64,000 bases of DNA from Microbacterium hydrocarbonoxydans. Lineage in GTDB: Bacteria > Actinomycetota > Actinomycetes > Actinomycetales > Microbacteriaceae. The stretch lies in NCBI RefSeq assembly GCF_011752045.1, contig NZ_JAAKXW010000001.1, forward strand, positions 310,001-374,000, written 5' to 3'. A program made the translations under genes and the position numbers. Positions 26,733 through 36,389 of this stretch are shown one piece after another; position 1 is the first letter of the stretch, and every line of letters starts with the position of its first letter. The notes beneath the pieces were generated by a model that was given only the letters and a program-made list of their open reading frames with translations, was not told the origin of the DNA and searched no databases.

Positions 26733-27722
26733 ATGTCCGGAGCCCGTGTGCTGGTGACGGGGGCGAGCGGGTTCCTCGGCGGCAACGTCGTGCGCGATCT
26801 TCGGGCGCACGGCGTCGAGGCGTTCGCGGCCGGGCGGAACGTCGAGGCCCTGGCCAGGGTGGCGGATGCCGCGCACCGCGTCCCCGGCGCTCTGGCGGTT
26901 CTGCCCGCTGTCGATCTGCCGGTGGACGCTGTCATCCACTGCGCCGCGCTGTCCACCCCCTGGGGCGCGTGGCGGGAGTTCCGCGAGGCGAACATCGAGG
27001 GCACGGCCCATGTCGTCGCCTTCGCGCGCAGGAACGGTGCACGGCGGATCGTGCACGTCTCCTCGCCGAGCATCTACTCGGCCGCCCGTGATCGCGTCGC
27101 CATCCGCGAGAGTCAGGTCGACGAGGGCAACCGTCTCAACGGCTACATCCGCTCCAAGATCGCCGCCGAGCGTCTTCTGCAGGACGCCCTGCGCTCCGGG
27201 GTGATCGGCGAGCTCGTGATCGTCCGCCCTCGCGGCCTCATCGGACCCGGCGACCCGAGCCTCCTGCCCCGACTGCTCGACGTGCACCGGCGCATCGGGG
27301 TGCCGCTGTTCCACGGCGGGCGCAACGTCATCGACGTGACCGCGGTGGAGAACGCCGCGGCCGCGCTGCGGCTCGCCCTCACGGAGGGGGATCCCGCCGG
27401 CGGCGTCTACAACATCACGAACGACGAGCCGCGGGCGTTCCGCGATCTCCTGACGGGGCTGCTCGAGCAGCTGGGGCTCACGCCCCGTCTGCGGCCGATG
27501 AACCGCAGGGCGGCGTGGGCGGCTGCATCCGCTCTGGAGGGGATCTTCACCGTGCTCCCCGGCCGGCCGGAACCACCGCTGACCCGGTACACGCTCAGCA
27601 CGATCGCCTTCTCGCAGACTCTCGACATCTCCCGGGCGAAGGCGGAGCTCGGCTATCGGCCGGAGGTCTCCCTCGACGAGGCGCTCGCCCGGGTCGCCGC
27701 GCACCTGAGGGCGGCGGCGTGA
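26733..27722 (+). CDS. NAD(P)-dependent extended SDR (3-beta-HSD/OleD-like)
   Basis: 329-residue extended short-chain dehydrogenase. Rossmann motif VTGASGFLGGNV at residues 8-19, VIHCAALSTPWG strand-4 motif, and catalytic Tyr-x-x-x-Lys in GYIRSKIAAERLL; the C-terminus is the substrate domain, with LTRYTLSTIAFSQTLDISRAKAELGY typical of 3-beta-hydroxysteroid dehydrogenase/OleD-type enzymes. It would reduce or oxidise a keto/hydroxy-acyl product. First gene of an overlapping run: GTGA overlap with the MBL gene, then adenylating and condensing enzymes. ATG at 26733 is preferred to the in-frame GTG at 26724, which overlaps the -10. Confidence 0.87.
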   Translation: MSGARVLVTGASGFLGGNVVRDLRAHGVEAFAAGRNVEALARVADAAHRVPGALAVLPAVDLPVDAVIHCAALSTPWGAWREFREANIEGTAHVVAFARRNGARRIVHVSSPSIYSAARDRVAIRESQVDEGNRLNGYIRSKIAAERLLQDALRSGVIGELVIVRPRGLIGPGDPSLLPRLLDVHRRIGVPLFHGGRNVIDVTAVENAAAALRLALTEGDPAGGVYNITNDEPRAFRDLLTGLLEQLGLTPRLRPMNRRAAWAAASALEGIFTVLPGRPEPPLTRYTLSTIAFSQTLDISRAKAELGYRPEVSLDEALARVAAHLRAAA

Positions 27723-28516
27723 CCGGGCGGCTCCGGCATCTCACCTGCGGCCGGACCTCCCACGACCTCGGCAGGATGTTCCACGGCGCGCCTCGGGGCG
27801 TCCGCCAGTTCCCCTCAGGGGTCTTCCTCTACGACGCTCCCGGCGGCCGTCGCGTCCTGTTCGACACGGGCTACGCCACCGGTGACTGGGGGGCCGGCTG
27901 GCGCGGAGCGGTGTACCGCCGGCTGCTGCCGCCGATCGTGGACGAGGTCGACGACGTGGCCGCGCAGCTGGAGGCGGACGGCGTCGAGCCGGCATCCGTG
28001 ACGCACGTCGTGCTCTCGCACCTGCACCCGGATCACGTCGGCGGGGTGCGCCGGTTCCCGTCCGCGACGTTCGTGTTCACCGAGGGGACGCTGCGGACGC
28101 TCGCCGACCCCCGGCCGCGCACCGGCGTGCTCACCGGCCTGCTTCCCGCCTGGTTCGAGACGGCCGCGCGCACCGTGCTCGGTCCGGACGACTTCCGGAC
28201 GACGGACGTGGCCGGCGTGCCCCTGCGTGCCGCCGACCTCCTCGGCGACGGCTCGTATCTCGTGCTCGACCTGCCGGGGCATGCCGACGGTCATGTCGGT
28301 GCGCTCATCGAGGAGCGCGTGCTCCTCGCTGGCGATGCGGCCTGGGGAAGCGACCTGCTCGAGGAGGCGGGGCGGATGCGGACCCTTCCGCGACTCGTGC
28401 AGCACAACCCGGAGCGGTACCGGCAGACCGCGGCGATGCTGCGTGCGCTGGCGGACGCCGGCATCCGCATCGTCTGCAGCCACGATCCGCTGGGTGACCG
28501 GGAGCTGCTGAGTTGA
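27719..28516 (+). CDS. MBL-fold metallohydrolase
   Basis: 265-residue metallo-beta-lactamase fold enzyme. Metal motifs: SHLHPDH (HxHxDH), GHADGHVG, LAGDAAWG and the final SHDP histidine, all intact, so two metals are expected. Substrates in this fold include thioesters, lactones and phosphodiesters. It overlaps the SDR gene by 4 bp (GTGA) and the adenylate-forming enzyme by 1 bp (TGATG). Its place between a reductase and an adenylating enzyme suggests hydrolysis of an acyl thioester or lactone intermediate, which is inference. Confidence 0.86.
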   Translation: MTGRLRHLTCGRTSHDLGRMFHGAPRGVRQFPSGVFLYDAPGGRRVLFDTGYATGDWGAGWRGAVYRRLLPPIVDEVDDVAAQLEADGVEPASVTHVVLSHLHPDHVGGVRRFPSATFVFTEGTLRTLADPRPRTGVLTGLLPAWFETAARTVLGPDDFRTTDVAGVPLRAADLLGDGSYLVLDLPGHADGHVGALIEERVLLAGDAAWGSDLLEEAGRMRTLPRLVQHNPERYRQTAAMLRALADAGIRIVCSHDPLGDRELLS

Positions 28517-29817
28517 TGGGGCGCATGCGGATGCTGGGGGAGTTCGCGGCCGTACGGTGGCTGCGACCGCTGCGCACGCGCGCCGCGGTGGCGCGGCGCC
28601 AGCGACGCCTGCTGCGCCGTCACCTGCGGTTCCTCGGGCGGCGCTCCCCGTACTTCCGCGGACTGCTCGCGACTCGCGGCTTCATGGAGCTCCCGGTGAT
28701 GGACAAGAGCGTCATGATGGCGCACTTCGATGTGATGAACACCGTCGGCGTGCGTCGCGACGAGGCGCTGGCGCTGGCGATCGCCAACGAGCGCTCGCGC
28801 GACTTCGATGCGGACCTGGGGAAGAACTCGGTCGGCCTCTCCAGCGGCACCAGCGGGCACCGCGGGCTGTTCGTGGTCAGCGCGGCGGAGCGCGACGCGT
28901 GGGTCGGCACGGTGCTGGCGCGCACGCTGCCGCGCCGGCGGCTGCTCGGCCACCGCATCGCACTGTTCCTGCGCGCCGACAACAGCCTGTACGAGTCCGT
29001 CGGCTCCCGGGCGGTGTCGTTCTCCTACTTCGACGTCTACGCCGACATGGACGAGAACGTCGACCGGCTGCAGGCGTACCGGCCGACGATCCTCGTGGCC
29101 CCGCCCTCCGTGCTCCGGATGATCGCCCGCGCCGTCGAGGACGGCCGCCTCGATGCGATGCCGGAGAGGGTGTATGCGGTCGCGGAGGTGCTGGAGATCG
29201 CCGACGAGCGTCGCATCGCCACCGCCCTGCGACAGCCGTTCCTGCACCAGCTCTACCAGTGCACTGAGGGATTCCTCGCGCACACCTGCGACCACGGGGT
29301 GCTCCATCTCAACGAGGACAGCGTGCTGTTCGAGCGGGAGGAGCTCGGAGAGGGACGCTTCACGCCGATCGTCACCGACCTGCGGCGGCGGGCCCAGCCC
29401 ATCGTCCGCTATCGGCTCGGCGACGTGCTCCGCACTCGGGCGACGCCGTGCGCCTGCGGCAGCGCCCTCACGGCGATCGAGCGGATCGAGGGGCGCGAGG
29501 GGGACATCCTGCTGCTCCGCGGGCTCGACGGGCGGACCGTGCCGGTGTTCGCCGACCTCGTCAGCAGGGCGCTGCTGTACGCCGAGGGGTTCGACGAGTA
29601 CCGCGTCGTGCAGACCGGCCCGTCACGACTCGAGATCGCGCTCGACGTGCTCGACGACCGCAGCCGCAGCAGCGTGCAGGCGGAGATCGACGTGCTGGCC
29701 CACCGTCTGGGCTGCGAGCATCCGATGATCGACTGGGCGCCGTACGCGCACGACGGGACGGTGAAGCTGCGCCGGGTGGCGCGGACGTGGAGGGAGGACG
29801 GCGATGCGGCGCTGTGA
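28516..29817 (+). CDS. Adenylate-forming enzyme, F390 synthetase/CapK-like
   Basis: 433-residue member of the ANL superfamily, closest to the coenzyme F390 synthetase/phenylacetate-CoA ligase-like group (putative adenylate-forming enzyme clade). The ATP phosphate loop is LSSGTSGHRGLF at about residues 112-123; YQCTEGFLAHTC is the A5-like motif; PIVRYRLGDVLRTR holds the ATP-ribose Asp and conserved Arg; GREGDILLLRG leads to the C-terminal lobe. It activates a carboxylate as an acyl-AMP; acceptor unknown. The N-terminal 60 residues are very Arg-rich. ATG at 28516 overlaps the MBL stop (TTG at 28513 is an alternative); the 3' end overlaps the KAS III-like gene by 14 bp. Confidence 0.83.
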   Translation: MGRMRMLGEFAAVRWLRPLRTRAAVARRQRRLLRRHLRFLGRRSPYFRGLLATRGFMELPVMDKSVMMAHFDVMNTVGVRRDEALALAIANERSRDFDADLGKNSVGLSSGTSGHRGLFVVSAAERDAWVGTVLARTLPRRRLLGHRIALFLRADNSLYESVGSRAVSFSYFDVYADMDENVDRLQAYRPTILVAPPSVLRMIARAVEDGRLDAMPERVYAVAEVLEIADERRIATALRQPFLHQLYQCTEGFLAHTCDHGVLHLNEDSVLFEREELGEGRFTPIVTDLRRRAQPIVRYRLGDVLRTRATPCACGSALTAIERIEGREGDILLLRGLDGRTVPVFADLVSRALLYAEGFDEYRVVQTGPSRLEIALDVLDDRSRSSVQAEIDVLAHRLGCEHPMIDWAPYAHDGTVKLRRVARTWREDGDAAL

Positions 29818-30736
29818 GATCGCAGGGTGGGGGACCATGCTCCCGGAGCGCACGGTGCGATTCGGTGAGGAGGTGCGCTATCGGATAGAGGATCACGTCT
29901 CCCACCTCGACATGCTCGCCGGTGCGTGCGAGCGCGCGCTGGAGCACGCGGGGGTCGCCGCAGACGAGGTGGACCTCGTGATCGGAGCCTCCGCCGCCGG
30001 CATCCAGCCGATCCCGTGCACGGCGGCGCTCGTGCTCGAACGCCTCACGCTCACCGGCCATGCCGCGGCCTTCGACGTCAACTCGACGTGCACGAGCTTC
30101 ATCACCGCCCTCGACGTGGCCTCCCGGTTCCTCGAGGCGGGAGCGCACGAGACGATCCTCGTGTTCTCCGGCGACGTCGGGACGCGATTCCTCAATCCCG
30201 GTCATAAGGAGAGCTTCGAGCTGTTCAGCGACGCCGCCGCGGCTGTCGTGCTGCGCCGATCGGAGGATCCGGCCCGCGGGGTGATCGCGAGCGCCCAGCG
30301 GACCTGGCCGGCGTACGCGCACGACACCGAGATCCGCGGCGGTCTCTCGCACTCGCCCGCACAGCGGTACGCGGATGCCGACCCCGCCGACTACCTCTTC
30401 GACATGGACGGACGCCGGGCGCTGCTGGGGATGATGCGTGTGCTGCCGGACTTCTTCGACGCCTTCCACGCATCCTCGGGCCTCGCCTACGACGATGTCG
30501 CGCTGTGGGTGCCGCACCAGGCCTCGGCGGCTCTGGGGCCGATGCTCGACCGCCTCGGCATCCCCGCCGACCGTCGCATGGACGAGGTCGCCTCGTTCGG
30601 GAACATGGTGTCGGCATCCGTGCCGTTCATGCTCGCCCGCGCCCTCGATTCCGGCCGGATCGGCGCGGGGGACACCGTGATCCTGTGCGGCACGGCTGCC
30701 GGACTCACCGCGAACGTGCTCGCCCTGCGGCTCTGA
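29804..30736 (+). CDS. KAS III/OleA-like condensing enzyme
   Basis: 310-residue thiolase-superfamily beta-ketoacyl synthase III-like enzyme. The catalytic triad is complete: C96 in DVNSTCTSF, H238 in VPHQAS and N267 in FGNMVSASVPFMLA. It should prime or condense acyl thioesters; whether it makes 3-ketoacyl-ACP, a head-to-head condensate as OleA does, or an ester is not decided by sequence. It is the last of four genes that overlap one another by 1-14 bp (SDR, MBL, adenylation enzyme, this). fabH of primary fatty acid synthesis would be expected in a fab cluster instead, so this is probably a specialised paralogue. Confidence 0.87.
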   Translation: MRRCEIAGWGTMLPERTVRFGEEVRYRIEDHVSHLDMLAGACERALEHAGVAADEVDLVIGASAAGIQPIPCTAALVLERLTLTGHAAAFDVNSTCTSFITALDVASRFLEAGAHETILVFSGDVGTRFLNPGHKESFELFSDAAAAVVLRRSEDPARGVIASAQRTWPAYAHDTEIRGGLSHSPAQRYADADPADYLFDMDGRRALLGMMRVLPDFFDAFHASSGLAYDDVALWVPHQASAALGPMLDRLGIPADRRMDEVASFGNMVSASVPFMLARALDSGRIGAGDTVILCGTAAGLTANVLALRL

Positions 30737-30755
30737 TCCGCCGCAGGATGGGACG

Positions 30756-31670
30756 ATGATCGCGATCGTCTCCGCCCCGACGAACCTGGGTCTCCGGCCT
30801 CCCGTCCCCGGGGCGGTGCCCGGCACCGCGAAGGCCCCGGAGGCCCTGCGGGAGGCCGGCCTGCATCACGTCCTGCTCCGGCGGGGCGCCGTCGAGGCCG
30901 GCGTCGTGCTCCCCGGCCGTTATGTCGATGATCCAGGGCGACCCGTGGGCACCCTGCGCAATCAGGACGCCATCGTCGAGCACGCCCGCCGGCTCGCCCC
31001 GCGCCTCGTCGAGCTGCGACGCGGCGGGCATGCCCCGCTCGTCCTCGGCGGGGACTGCAGCCTCGTGGTCGCGGCGGGCCTCGCGGCACGGGTGAGCGGC
31101 GGCGGCGGACTCGTGCACGTCGACGGCCACACCGATTTCCGGAACCCCGGCAACAGCGCCGCCATCGGAGCGCTCGCGGGGGAGGACCTCGCGGCCGCGA
31201 TCGGACGCCATCTTCCGGAGATCGCGGACATCGACGGCCTCGGGCCCTACTTCGATCCGGCCGCGACCGCGCACGTCGGATGCCGTCGAGACGACGACTT
31301 CCTCGAGGAGGTGACAGCCGCGATCGCCCTCACGATCCCCGCGGATCAGATCATTCTGCACGGGGGCGCTCGTGCCGCGTCGCGGATCCTCGACTCCCCG
31401 GGCCTCGAGCGCGGCTTCTGGCTTCAGGTCGATGTCGACGTCCTCGACCCGGAGCACATGCCCGCCGTGGACAGCCCGGATCCCGGCGGTCTCACCCCCG
31501 ACGAGCTGATCGCCTTCCTCCGGCTCGCCGCACCCCGCGCCTGGGGCGCATCGGTTACGGTTCTCGACCCCGATCTCGACCCCGACGGCACTCACGCCCG
31601 CACGGTGGCGACGGTCATCGCGGAGGGGCTCGATCGTCTCGGAGAGGAGGCCGAGCAGCCAGAGGACTGA
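30756..31670 (+). CDS. Arginase/agmatinase-family metallohydrolase
   Basis: 304-residue ureohydrolase-fold protein. Metal ligands are present: GGDCS (Asp), VHVDGHTDFRN (DxHxD) and QVDVDVLDPEHMP (DxDxxDP). The overall order fits arginase family members of actinobacteria rather than canonical arginase, so substrate (arginine, agmatine, formiminoglutamate or other guanidino compound) is open. It begins 19 bp after the condensing enzyme gene on the same strand and may be cotranscribed. It converges on parC, and its last codons form half of a hairpin. Confidence 0.85.
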   Translation: MIAIVSAPTNLGLRPPVPGAVPGTAKAPEALREAGLHHVLLRRGAVEAGVVLPGRYVDDPGRPVGTLRNQDAIVEHARRLAPRLVELRRGGHAPLVLGGDCSLVVAAGLAARVSGGGGLVHVDGHTDFRNPGNSAAIGALAGEDLAAAIGRHLPEIADIDGLGPYFDPAATAHVGCRRDDDFLEEVTAAIALTIPADQIILHGGARAASRILDSPGLERGFWLQVDVDVLDPEHMPAVDSPDPGGLTPDELIAFLRLAAPRAWGASVTVLDPDLDPDGTHARTVATVIAEGLDRLGEEAEQPED

Positions 31671-31685
31671 CCGCAGGCTGCTCGG
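31651..31685. terminator. Bidirectional hairpin at the arginase-family/parC junction
   Basis: CCGAGCAGCC (31651-31660) pairs with GGCTGCTCGG (31676-31685). The left arm and half the loop lie inside the final codons of the arginase-family gene. Confidence 0.55.
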
Positions 31686-31698
31686 GGTCAGACGTGCG

Positions 31699-34146
31699 TC
31701 AGATGATGGTGCGGCCGATGCTGCCGATCACGCCGTCGATGGGCTGACCGGAGGCGTCGCGTCGCGCGCCAGGCTCGGGCAGCTTGCGCACGGCGCCGGT
31801 CGGATCCACGGCCTGCGCCGGCGACCGGCCGACCCACGCGACCGTCAGACGATCCTCTCCCTTCAGGAACGCGTGCGCGCGGACGCCGCCGGTCGCGCGT
31901 CCCTTGGCCGGATACTCCGCGAAGGCCGACACCTTGGCGCGCCCGGGATCCGTGCCAGGCAGGATGCTCTCGCCTCCGGAGACCGTGGCGACGACCGCAT
32001 CCGCGTCGGCATCGACGGCGCCGAAGAACAGCACCGAGGCGTTCGCGCCGAGCTTGATGCCCGCCATGCCGCCGGCCGGCGCTCCCTGCGGACGGACCGA
32101 GGAGGCGGAGAAGTGCAGCAGCTGCGCATCCGTCGTGACGAAGACGAGTTCCGCGTCGTCCGGCGCCTCCGCCGCACCCACCACGCTGTCGCCCGGCTTC
32201 ATGCCGATGACCTCGAGGTCGGGGCGCACGGGGAGCGCGGAGGGCACGATCCGCTTGACCGTGCCCTGCGCCGTGCCCAGGGCGATCGGCGTGTCGCTGT
32301 CGAAGCGCACGAAGCCGAGGATGCGCTCGCCCTTCGTCGCGATGCCGAGGTAGTCGCGCAGCGGCGTGCCGGCGGCGAGCTGCACGGAGGTCGAAGGCAC
32401 CGAGGGCAGGTCGACGGGGGAAAAGCGTACCACGCGGCCGGCGCTGGTGAGGGCGCCCAGTTCGGCGCGGACGGTCGTCTCCACGGTGGCGAGGATCGCG
32501 TCGTGCTTGCTGCGGCGCGCCGGCACCGTGAGCTCCTGTCCTTCGGCGAGGTCGACGCGCACGGCGCGCCCCGTCGTGGAGAGCACGAGCATCGTCGGCG
32601 CGTCGGCGATCTGGAGGTCGACGGCGCCCTTCGCGGCGCGCTGCTTCGGGGGTGCGGCGTTCATCAGGAGCGTGCGTCGCGGGGTGCCGTAGGCGTCGGC
32701 CGCGGCATGCAGCTCCGACGCCACGGCGGCACGCAGCAGCGCCGGGCTGGCGAGCAGCTCCTGCAGGCGCGCGATCTCGGCGCGCAGCGCGTCCCGCTCG
32801 GTTTCCAGCTCGATGCGCGAGAACTTCGTGAGGCGGCGCAGCCGCAGCTCGAGGATGTACTCGGCCTGCAGCTCGCTGAGATCGAACACCGAGCGCAGGC
32901 GGGTGCGGGCCTGCTCGGAGTCATCGGAGGAGCGGATGACCTGGATGACCTCGTCGATGTCGAGGATCGCGATGAGGAGGCCCTCGACGAGGTGCAGACG
33001 CTCCTCGCGGCGGGCGAGGCGGTAGCGGCTGCGGCGCGTGATGACCTCGAGACGGTGCCCGACGTAGACGCTGAGCATCTCCTTGAGCCCGAGCGTACGG
33101 GGCTGACCCTCGACGAGCGCGACGTTGTTGATGCTGAAGGAGTCCTCCAGCGGGGTGAGCCGGTAGAGCTGTTCGAGCACGGCGTTCGGGTCGAAACCGG
33201 TCTTGATGCCGATCGCCACGCGCAGGCCGTGGTTGCGGTCGGTGAGGTCGGTGACGTCGCTGATGCCCTGCAGCTTCTTCGACTGCACGGCGTCGCGGAT
33301 CTTCTCGATCAGTCGCTCCGGACCGACCATGTACGGCAGCTCCGACACGATGATGCCGGTGCGGCGGGGCCCGAGCGGCTCGACCGAGACCTTGCCGCGC
33401 ACCTTCAGGGCGCCGCGGCCGGTCGTGTAGGCGTCCTTGACGCCGTCGAGGCCCATCAGGATGCCGCCCGAGGGGAAGTCGGGTCCCGGGACGAACTCCA
33501 TCAGCTCTTCGGTGGTGGCGTCCGGGTTCTCCAGAAGGTGCGTGGCGGCGGCCACGACCTCGATGAGGTTGTGCGGGGCCATGTTCGTCGCCATGCCGAC
33601 GGCGATGCCGCTGGCGCCGTTGACGAGCAGGTTCGGGAACGCCGCCGGAAGCACGGCGGGCTGCTGGAACTGTCCGTCGTAGTTCGGGACGAAGTCGACG
33701 ACGTCCTCGTCGAGGTTCTCGGTCAGCGCGATCGCGGGAGCGGCGAGGCGGGCCTCGGTGTAGCGGGCCGCGGCGGGCCCGTCGTCGAGGGAGCCGAAGT
33801 TGCCGTGGCCGTCGACGAGGGGCACGCGCAGCGCGAAGTCCTGGGCCAGACGGACGAGCGCGTCGTAGATCGCGGAGTCGCCGTGCGGGTGCAGCTTCCC
33901 CATCACCTCGCCGACGACGCGAGCGCTCTTGACATGCCCGCGGTCGGGCCGCAGGCCCATCTCCGACATCTGATACAGGATGCGGCGCTGCACGGGCTTG
34001 AGGCCGTCGCGGGCGTCGGGGAGAGCGCGCGAGTAGATGACGGAGTACGCGTACTCGAGGAACGAGCCCTGCATCTCGCTCTCGAGGTCGATGTCCTGGA
34101 TTCTCTCCGGGGCGAGCTCGGGCGGCGGGGTCTTCGGCATGGACAT
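31699..34146 (-). CDS. parC: DNA topoisomerase IV subunit A
   Basis: 815-residue breakage-reunion subunit of a type IIA topoisomerase. The quinolone-resistance region is [19 protein letters not shown] with S91 and D95; the catalytic tyrosine is Y129 in [10 protein letters not shown]. The coiled coil and tower occupy the middle, and the C-terminal third is a beta-pinwheel with repeated FVRF/VRV-type strands lacking a clear GyrA box, supporting ParC. It pairs with parE at 23348, which is on the other strand 6.3 kb away. Two in-frame ATGs (34146 and 34140) are possible starts. Confidence 0.93.
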   Translation of the reverse strand: MSMPKTPPPELAPERIQDIDLESEMQGSFLEYAYSVIYSRALPDARDGLKPVQRRILYQMSEMGLRPDRGHVKSARVVGEVMGKLHPHGDSAIYDALVRLAQDFALRVPLVDGHGNFGSLDDGPAAARYTEARLAAPAIALTENLDEDVVDFVPNYDGQFQQPAVLPAAFPNLLVNGASGIAVGMATNMAPHNLIEVVAAATHLLENPDATTEELMEFVPGPDFPSGGILMGLDGVKDAYTTGRGALKVRGKVSVEPLGPRRTGIIVSELPYMVGPERLIEKIRDAVQSKKLQGISDVTDLTDRNHGLRVAIGIKTGFDPNAVLEQLYRLTPLEDSFSINNVALVEGQPRTLGLKEMLSVYVGHRLEVITRRSRYRLARREERLHLVEGLLIAILDIDEVIQVIRSSDDSEQARTRLRSVFDLSELQAEYILELRLRRLTKFSRIELETERDALRAEIARLQELLASPALLRAAVASELHAAADAYGTPRRTLLMNAAPPKQRAAKGAVDLQIADAPTMLVLSTTGRAVRVDLAEGQELTVPARRSKHDAILATVETTVRAELGALTSAGRVVRFSPVDLPSVPSTSVQLAAGTPLRDYLGIATKGERILGFVRFDSDTPIALGTAQGTVKRIVPSALPVRPDLEVIGMKPGDSVVGAAEAPDDAELVFVTTDAQLLHFSASSVRPQGAPAGGMAGIKLGANASVLFFGAVDADADAVVATVSGGESILPGTDPGRAKVSAFAEYPAKGRATGGVRAHAFLKGEDRLTVAWVGRSPAQAVDPTGAVRKLPEPGARRDASGQPIDGVIGSIGRTII

Positions 34147-34186
34147 CCTGAATGGTGCGTGACGGAGGGCTTTCGGGAGCCTGTGT

Positions 34187-34192
34187 CAGACT
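34187..34192 (+). promoter_or_regulatory. Candidate -10 (CAGACT) of the phosphodiesterase gene
   Basis: CAGACT begins 13 nt before the ATG at 34200, matching leaderless spacing. Confidence 0.4.
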
Positions 34193-34199
34193 GGCTCGG

Positions 34200-35321
34200 A
34201 TGTCCCTCATGCTACCGTCCGAGTCGCCGACAGCCCGGAGCGTCGTCGGGGTGGCGGACGACCTGTTCGCCGCGCTGCGCGGCGAGTCGCCCACCCTCCC
34301 GCGCGCGACCTCCGTGGTGCTGGTGCTGATCGACGGGCTGGGAGTGATCGGCCTCCGCACGCACGCCGGCCACGCGCGCACGCTGACGGCGGGAATGGCG
34401 AAGAAGGACGTCGCGCACTCGGTGTTCCCCTCGACCACGGCCGCAGCGCTCACCAGCATCCTCACGGGCGCGTGGCCCGGTGCGCACGGTCTCGTCGGCT
34501 ACCGGGTGCTGGATCCCTCGCGGGACATCCTCGTCAACCAGCTCACGGGCTGGGAGTCGGAAGGGCTGGATCCGGCCACCTGGCAGGCGTCGCCGACGAT
34601 CTTCGAGCGTGCGCGTCAGGAGGGCCGCCCCGCCTTCGCCGTCGGCGTCGCCGCCTACGCCGACAGCGGGTTCACCAGGGCGACCCTGCGCGGCGCCGAC
34701 TTCGTCGCCGCCCGCACCCCGGCCGAGCGCGTCGAGGCGGCCTACGAGCTCGCCGCCCGCAACCCCGGATCGGTGGTGTACTGCTACCTCCCCGAAGCCG
34801 ACAAGGCGGGCCACAAGCACGGGATCGCCTCGTCCCGGTGGGTGTCGGCCCTGGAGGACATCGATGCCGCGCTCAGCCGGACGGTGCCGGACGGCGTCGG
34901 CGTCCTCGTGACATCGGACCACGGGATGGTCGACGTGCCGGAGCACAGGCAGGTGGTCCTGGATGCCGGCCACCTCGAGGGCGTCCGCCATGTCGGCGGT
35001 GAACCGCGGATGCTGCACGCCTACCTCGAGCCGGATGCGGATGCCGCCGCCGTGCTGGCGCGCTGGCGCCGCGATCTCGACGGCCTCGCCGACGTCGGCA
35101 CGAGAGACGAGGCGATCGCCGCCGGCCTCTTCGGACCGGCGGTGACGGATGCCGCGGCATCCCGCATCGGCGACCTGCTGGTCGTCGCGCGGGGGAACGG
35201 CGCCGTGTACGACGGGACCGCCGCAGATCAGCGCAGTCGCGGCATGATCGGACAGCACGGCGGCATCACGCCGGAGGAGCGTCAGGTCCCGCTGCTGCGT
35301 TTCGGAGCCTTCGCGCGCTGA
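34200..35321 (+). CDS. Alkaline phosphatase superfamily, type I phosphodiesterase/nucleotide pyrophosphatase
   Basis: 373-residue metalloenzyme of the NPP-like branch. VVLVLIDGLGVIGL gives the first metal-binding Asp, the nucleophile is the Thr of FPSTTAAALTSILTG, and late metal ligands are ASPTIFERARQEG-adjacent Asp residues, TSDHGMVDVP (Asp-His) and IGQHGGITPEE (His). No signal peptide is visible, so it is probably cytosolic. It hydrolyses phosphate mono- or diesters; the substrate is unknown. It diverges from parC across 53 bp and converges on sepH. Confidence 0.86.
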   Translation: MSLMLPSESPTARSVVGVADDLFAALRGESPTLPRATSVVLVLIDGLGVIGLRTHAGHARTLTAGMAKKDVAHSVFPSTTAAALTSILTGAWPGAHGLVGYRVLDPSRDILVNQLTGWESEGLDPATWQASPTIFERARQEGRPAFAVGVAAYADSGFTRATLRGADFVAARTPAERVEAAYELAARNPGSVVYCYLPEADKAGHKHGIASSRWVSALEDIDAALSRTVPDGVGVLVTSDHGMVDVPEHRQVVLDAGHLEGVRHVGGEPRMLHAYLEPDADAAAVLARWRRDLDGLADVGTRDEAIAAGLFGPAVTDAAASRIGDLLVVARGNGAVYDGTAADQRSRGMIGQHGGITPEERQVPLLRFGAFAR

Positions 35322-35360
35322 GGCGGGGGGAGGCGCACCGAGCGGGCGTCGAGGCGCCGG

Positions 35361-36389
35361 CTACTCGTCGGTGCGTGCGCCGAAGACGATCTCATCCCAG
35401 GACGGCATCGCATTGCGGCGACGACGGCGGGCACTGCTCTCCGCAGCGGGCTCGGGCTCCGGCTTCGGCTCCTCCTCCTGCTCGTCGTCGGAGTCGAAGG
35501 CGTCGAACAGGTGGATGGGGCTGGGAGCCGAGTCCTCTTCGAAGTCCTCGAGGATCGGCGCGGTCTCGCGCTGGCCGCGGCGACGACGGAGGGCCTCGAG
35601 CAGATCGGCGGTCTCCGGGCTGGTCGTCTGCTGCTCGGGTGCGCGGTTCATCGCCGCCTCCTGCACGGCGGCGCCTGAGCGCTCGGCGCGCGGGGGCTCC
35701 TCGGCGTCCGCGTCCGGGGCGGGGACCAGGCGGGGGCCGAAGGCACCGGAGTCGAACCGGCTCTCATCCTTGTACGGGGAGGTGCGCTCGGACTCGACGG
35801 CGCGGAGGCGGGGGATGAGTCCCTCGGGGAGGGAGCCCTGGCGGGAGAGCTGCGTGGCGTCGGCGTTCAGCGGCGACAGCGCGCTGCGCCGCGGGTCGAA
35901 GCTCCAGCGCGCGTCGTGATCGACATCGTTCGCGGTGAACTCCAGCTTGACGATCCAGCCGGACTCCTCCTTCCAGCTCGCCCAGCGCTCCGCAGAGGCC
36001 TCGACCTCGGCGAGCTTCGCGCGGATGGCGGTGCCGAAGGTCGGCTGGGCGTCGGGTTCGACCTCGCTGCCGATGAGCACCGGGACGGCGAGGGCCTGGC
36101 CGATGATGTGCTCGCGCTCCGCGAGCACCGGACCTTCGAAGCGGGTGACGTCGTCGACGCTGATGCCGAGCAGCTCGGCGACCTCGGGGGCGGTGAGCCC
36201 GGCGCGGATCTGGGCCTGGATGTCGCGCGGACTCGCCGCGAGACGCTGAGTGACAGGCTCGCTCTGACGGGTGGCACGGCGGATCTCGCGGTGCAGCACG
36301 TCGTCGATGGGCAGCCCGAACCGTTCGCCCGACTCGGTCGCGAGTACGAGGACTCCTGCTTCAGTGCCGACGATGGTGACGTTTTCCAT
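35361..36389 (-). CDS. sepH: Septation protein SepH
   Basis: 342-residue actinobacterial FtsZ-binding protein (formerly DUF3071). The conserved N-terminal domain contains GLPIDDVLHREIRRATRQ and the helix-turn-helix-like AQIRAGLTAPEVAELLGISV, followed by the downstream DUF3071 core WASWKEESGWIVKLEFTAND and ARWSFDPRRSALSPLN. The remainder is an acidic disordered linker and a short conserved end, MPSWDEIVFG, near the C-terminus. SepH promotes FtsZ assembly at division. An AGAGGGG precedes the ATG. Confidence 0.93.
   Translation of the reverse strand: MENVTIVGTEAGVLVLATESGERFGLPIDDVLHREIRRATRQSEPVTQRLAASPRDIQAQIRAGLTAPEVAELLGISVDDVTRFEGPVLAEREHIIGQALAVPVLIGSEVEPDAQPTFGTAIRAKLAEVEASAERWASWKEESGWIVKLEFTANDVDHDARWSFDPRRSALSPLNADATQLSRQGSLPEGLIPRLRAVESERTSPYKDESRFDSGAFGPRLVPAPDADAEEPPRAERSGAAVQEAAMNRAPEQQTTSPETADLLEALRRRRGQRETAPILEDFEEDSAPSPIHLFDAFDSDDEQEEEPKPEPEPAAESSARRRRRNAMPSWDEIVFGARTDE

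Noticed and set aside
26733..30736. Naming the cassette as oleABCD
   Set aside because: No OleB-type alpha/beta hydrolase, the adenylating enzyme is F390/CapK-like rather than OleC-like, and gene order differs; resemblance is only at fold level.
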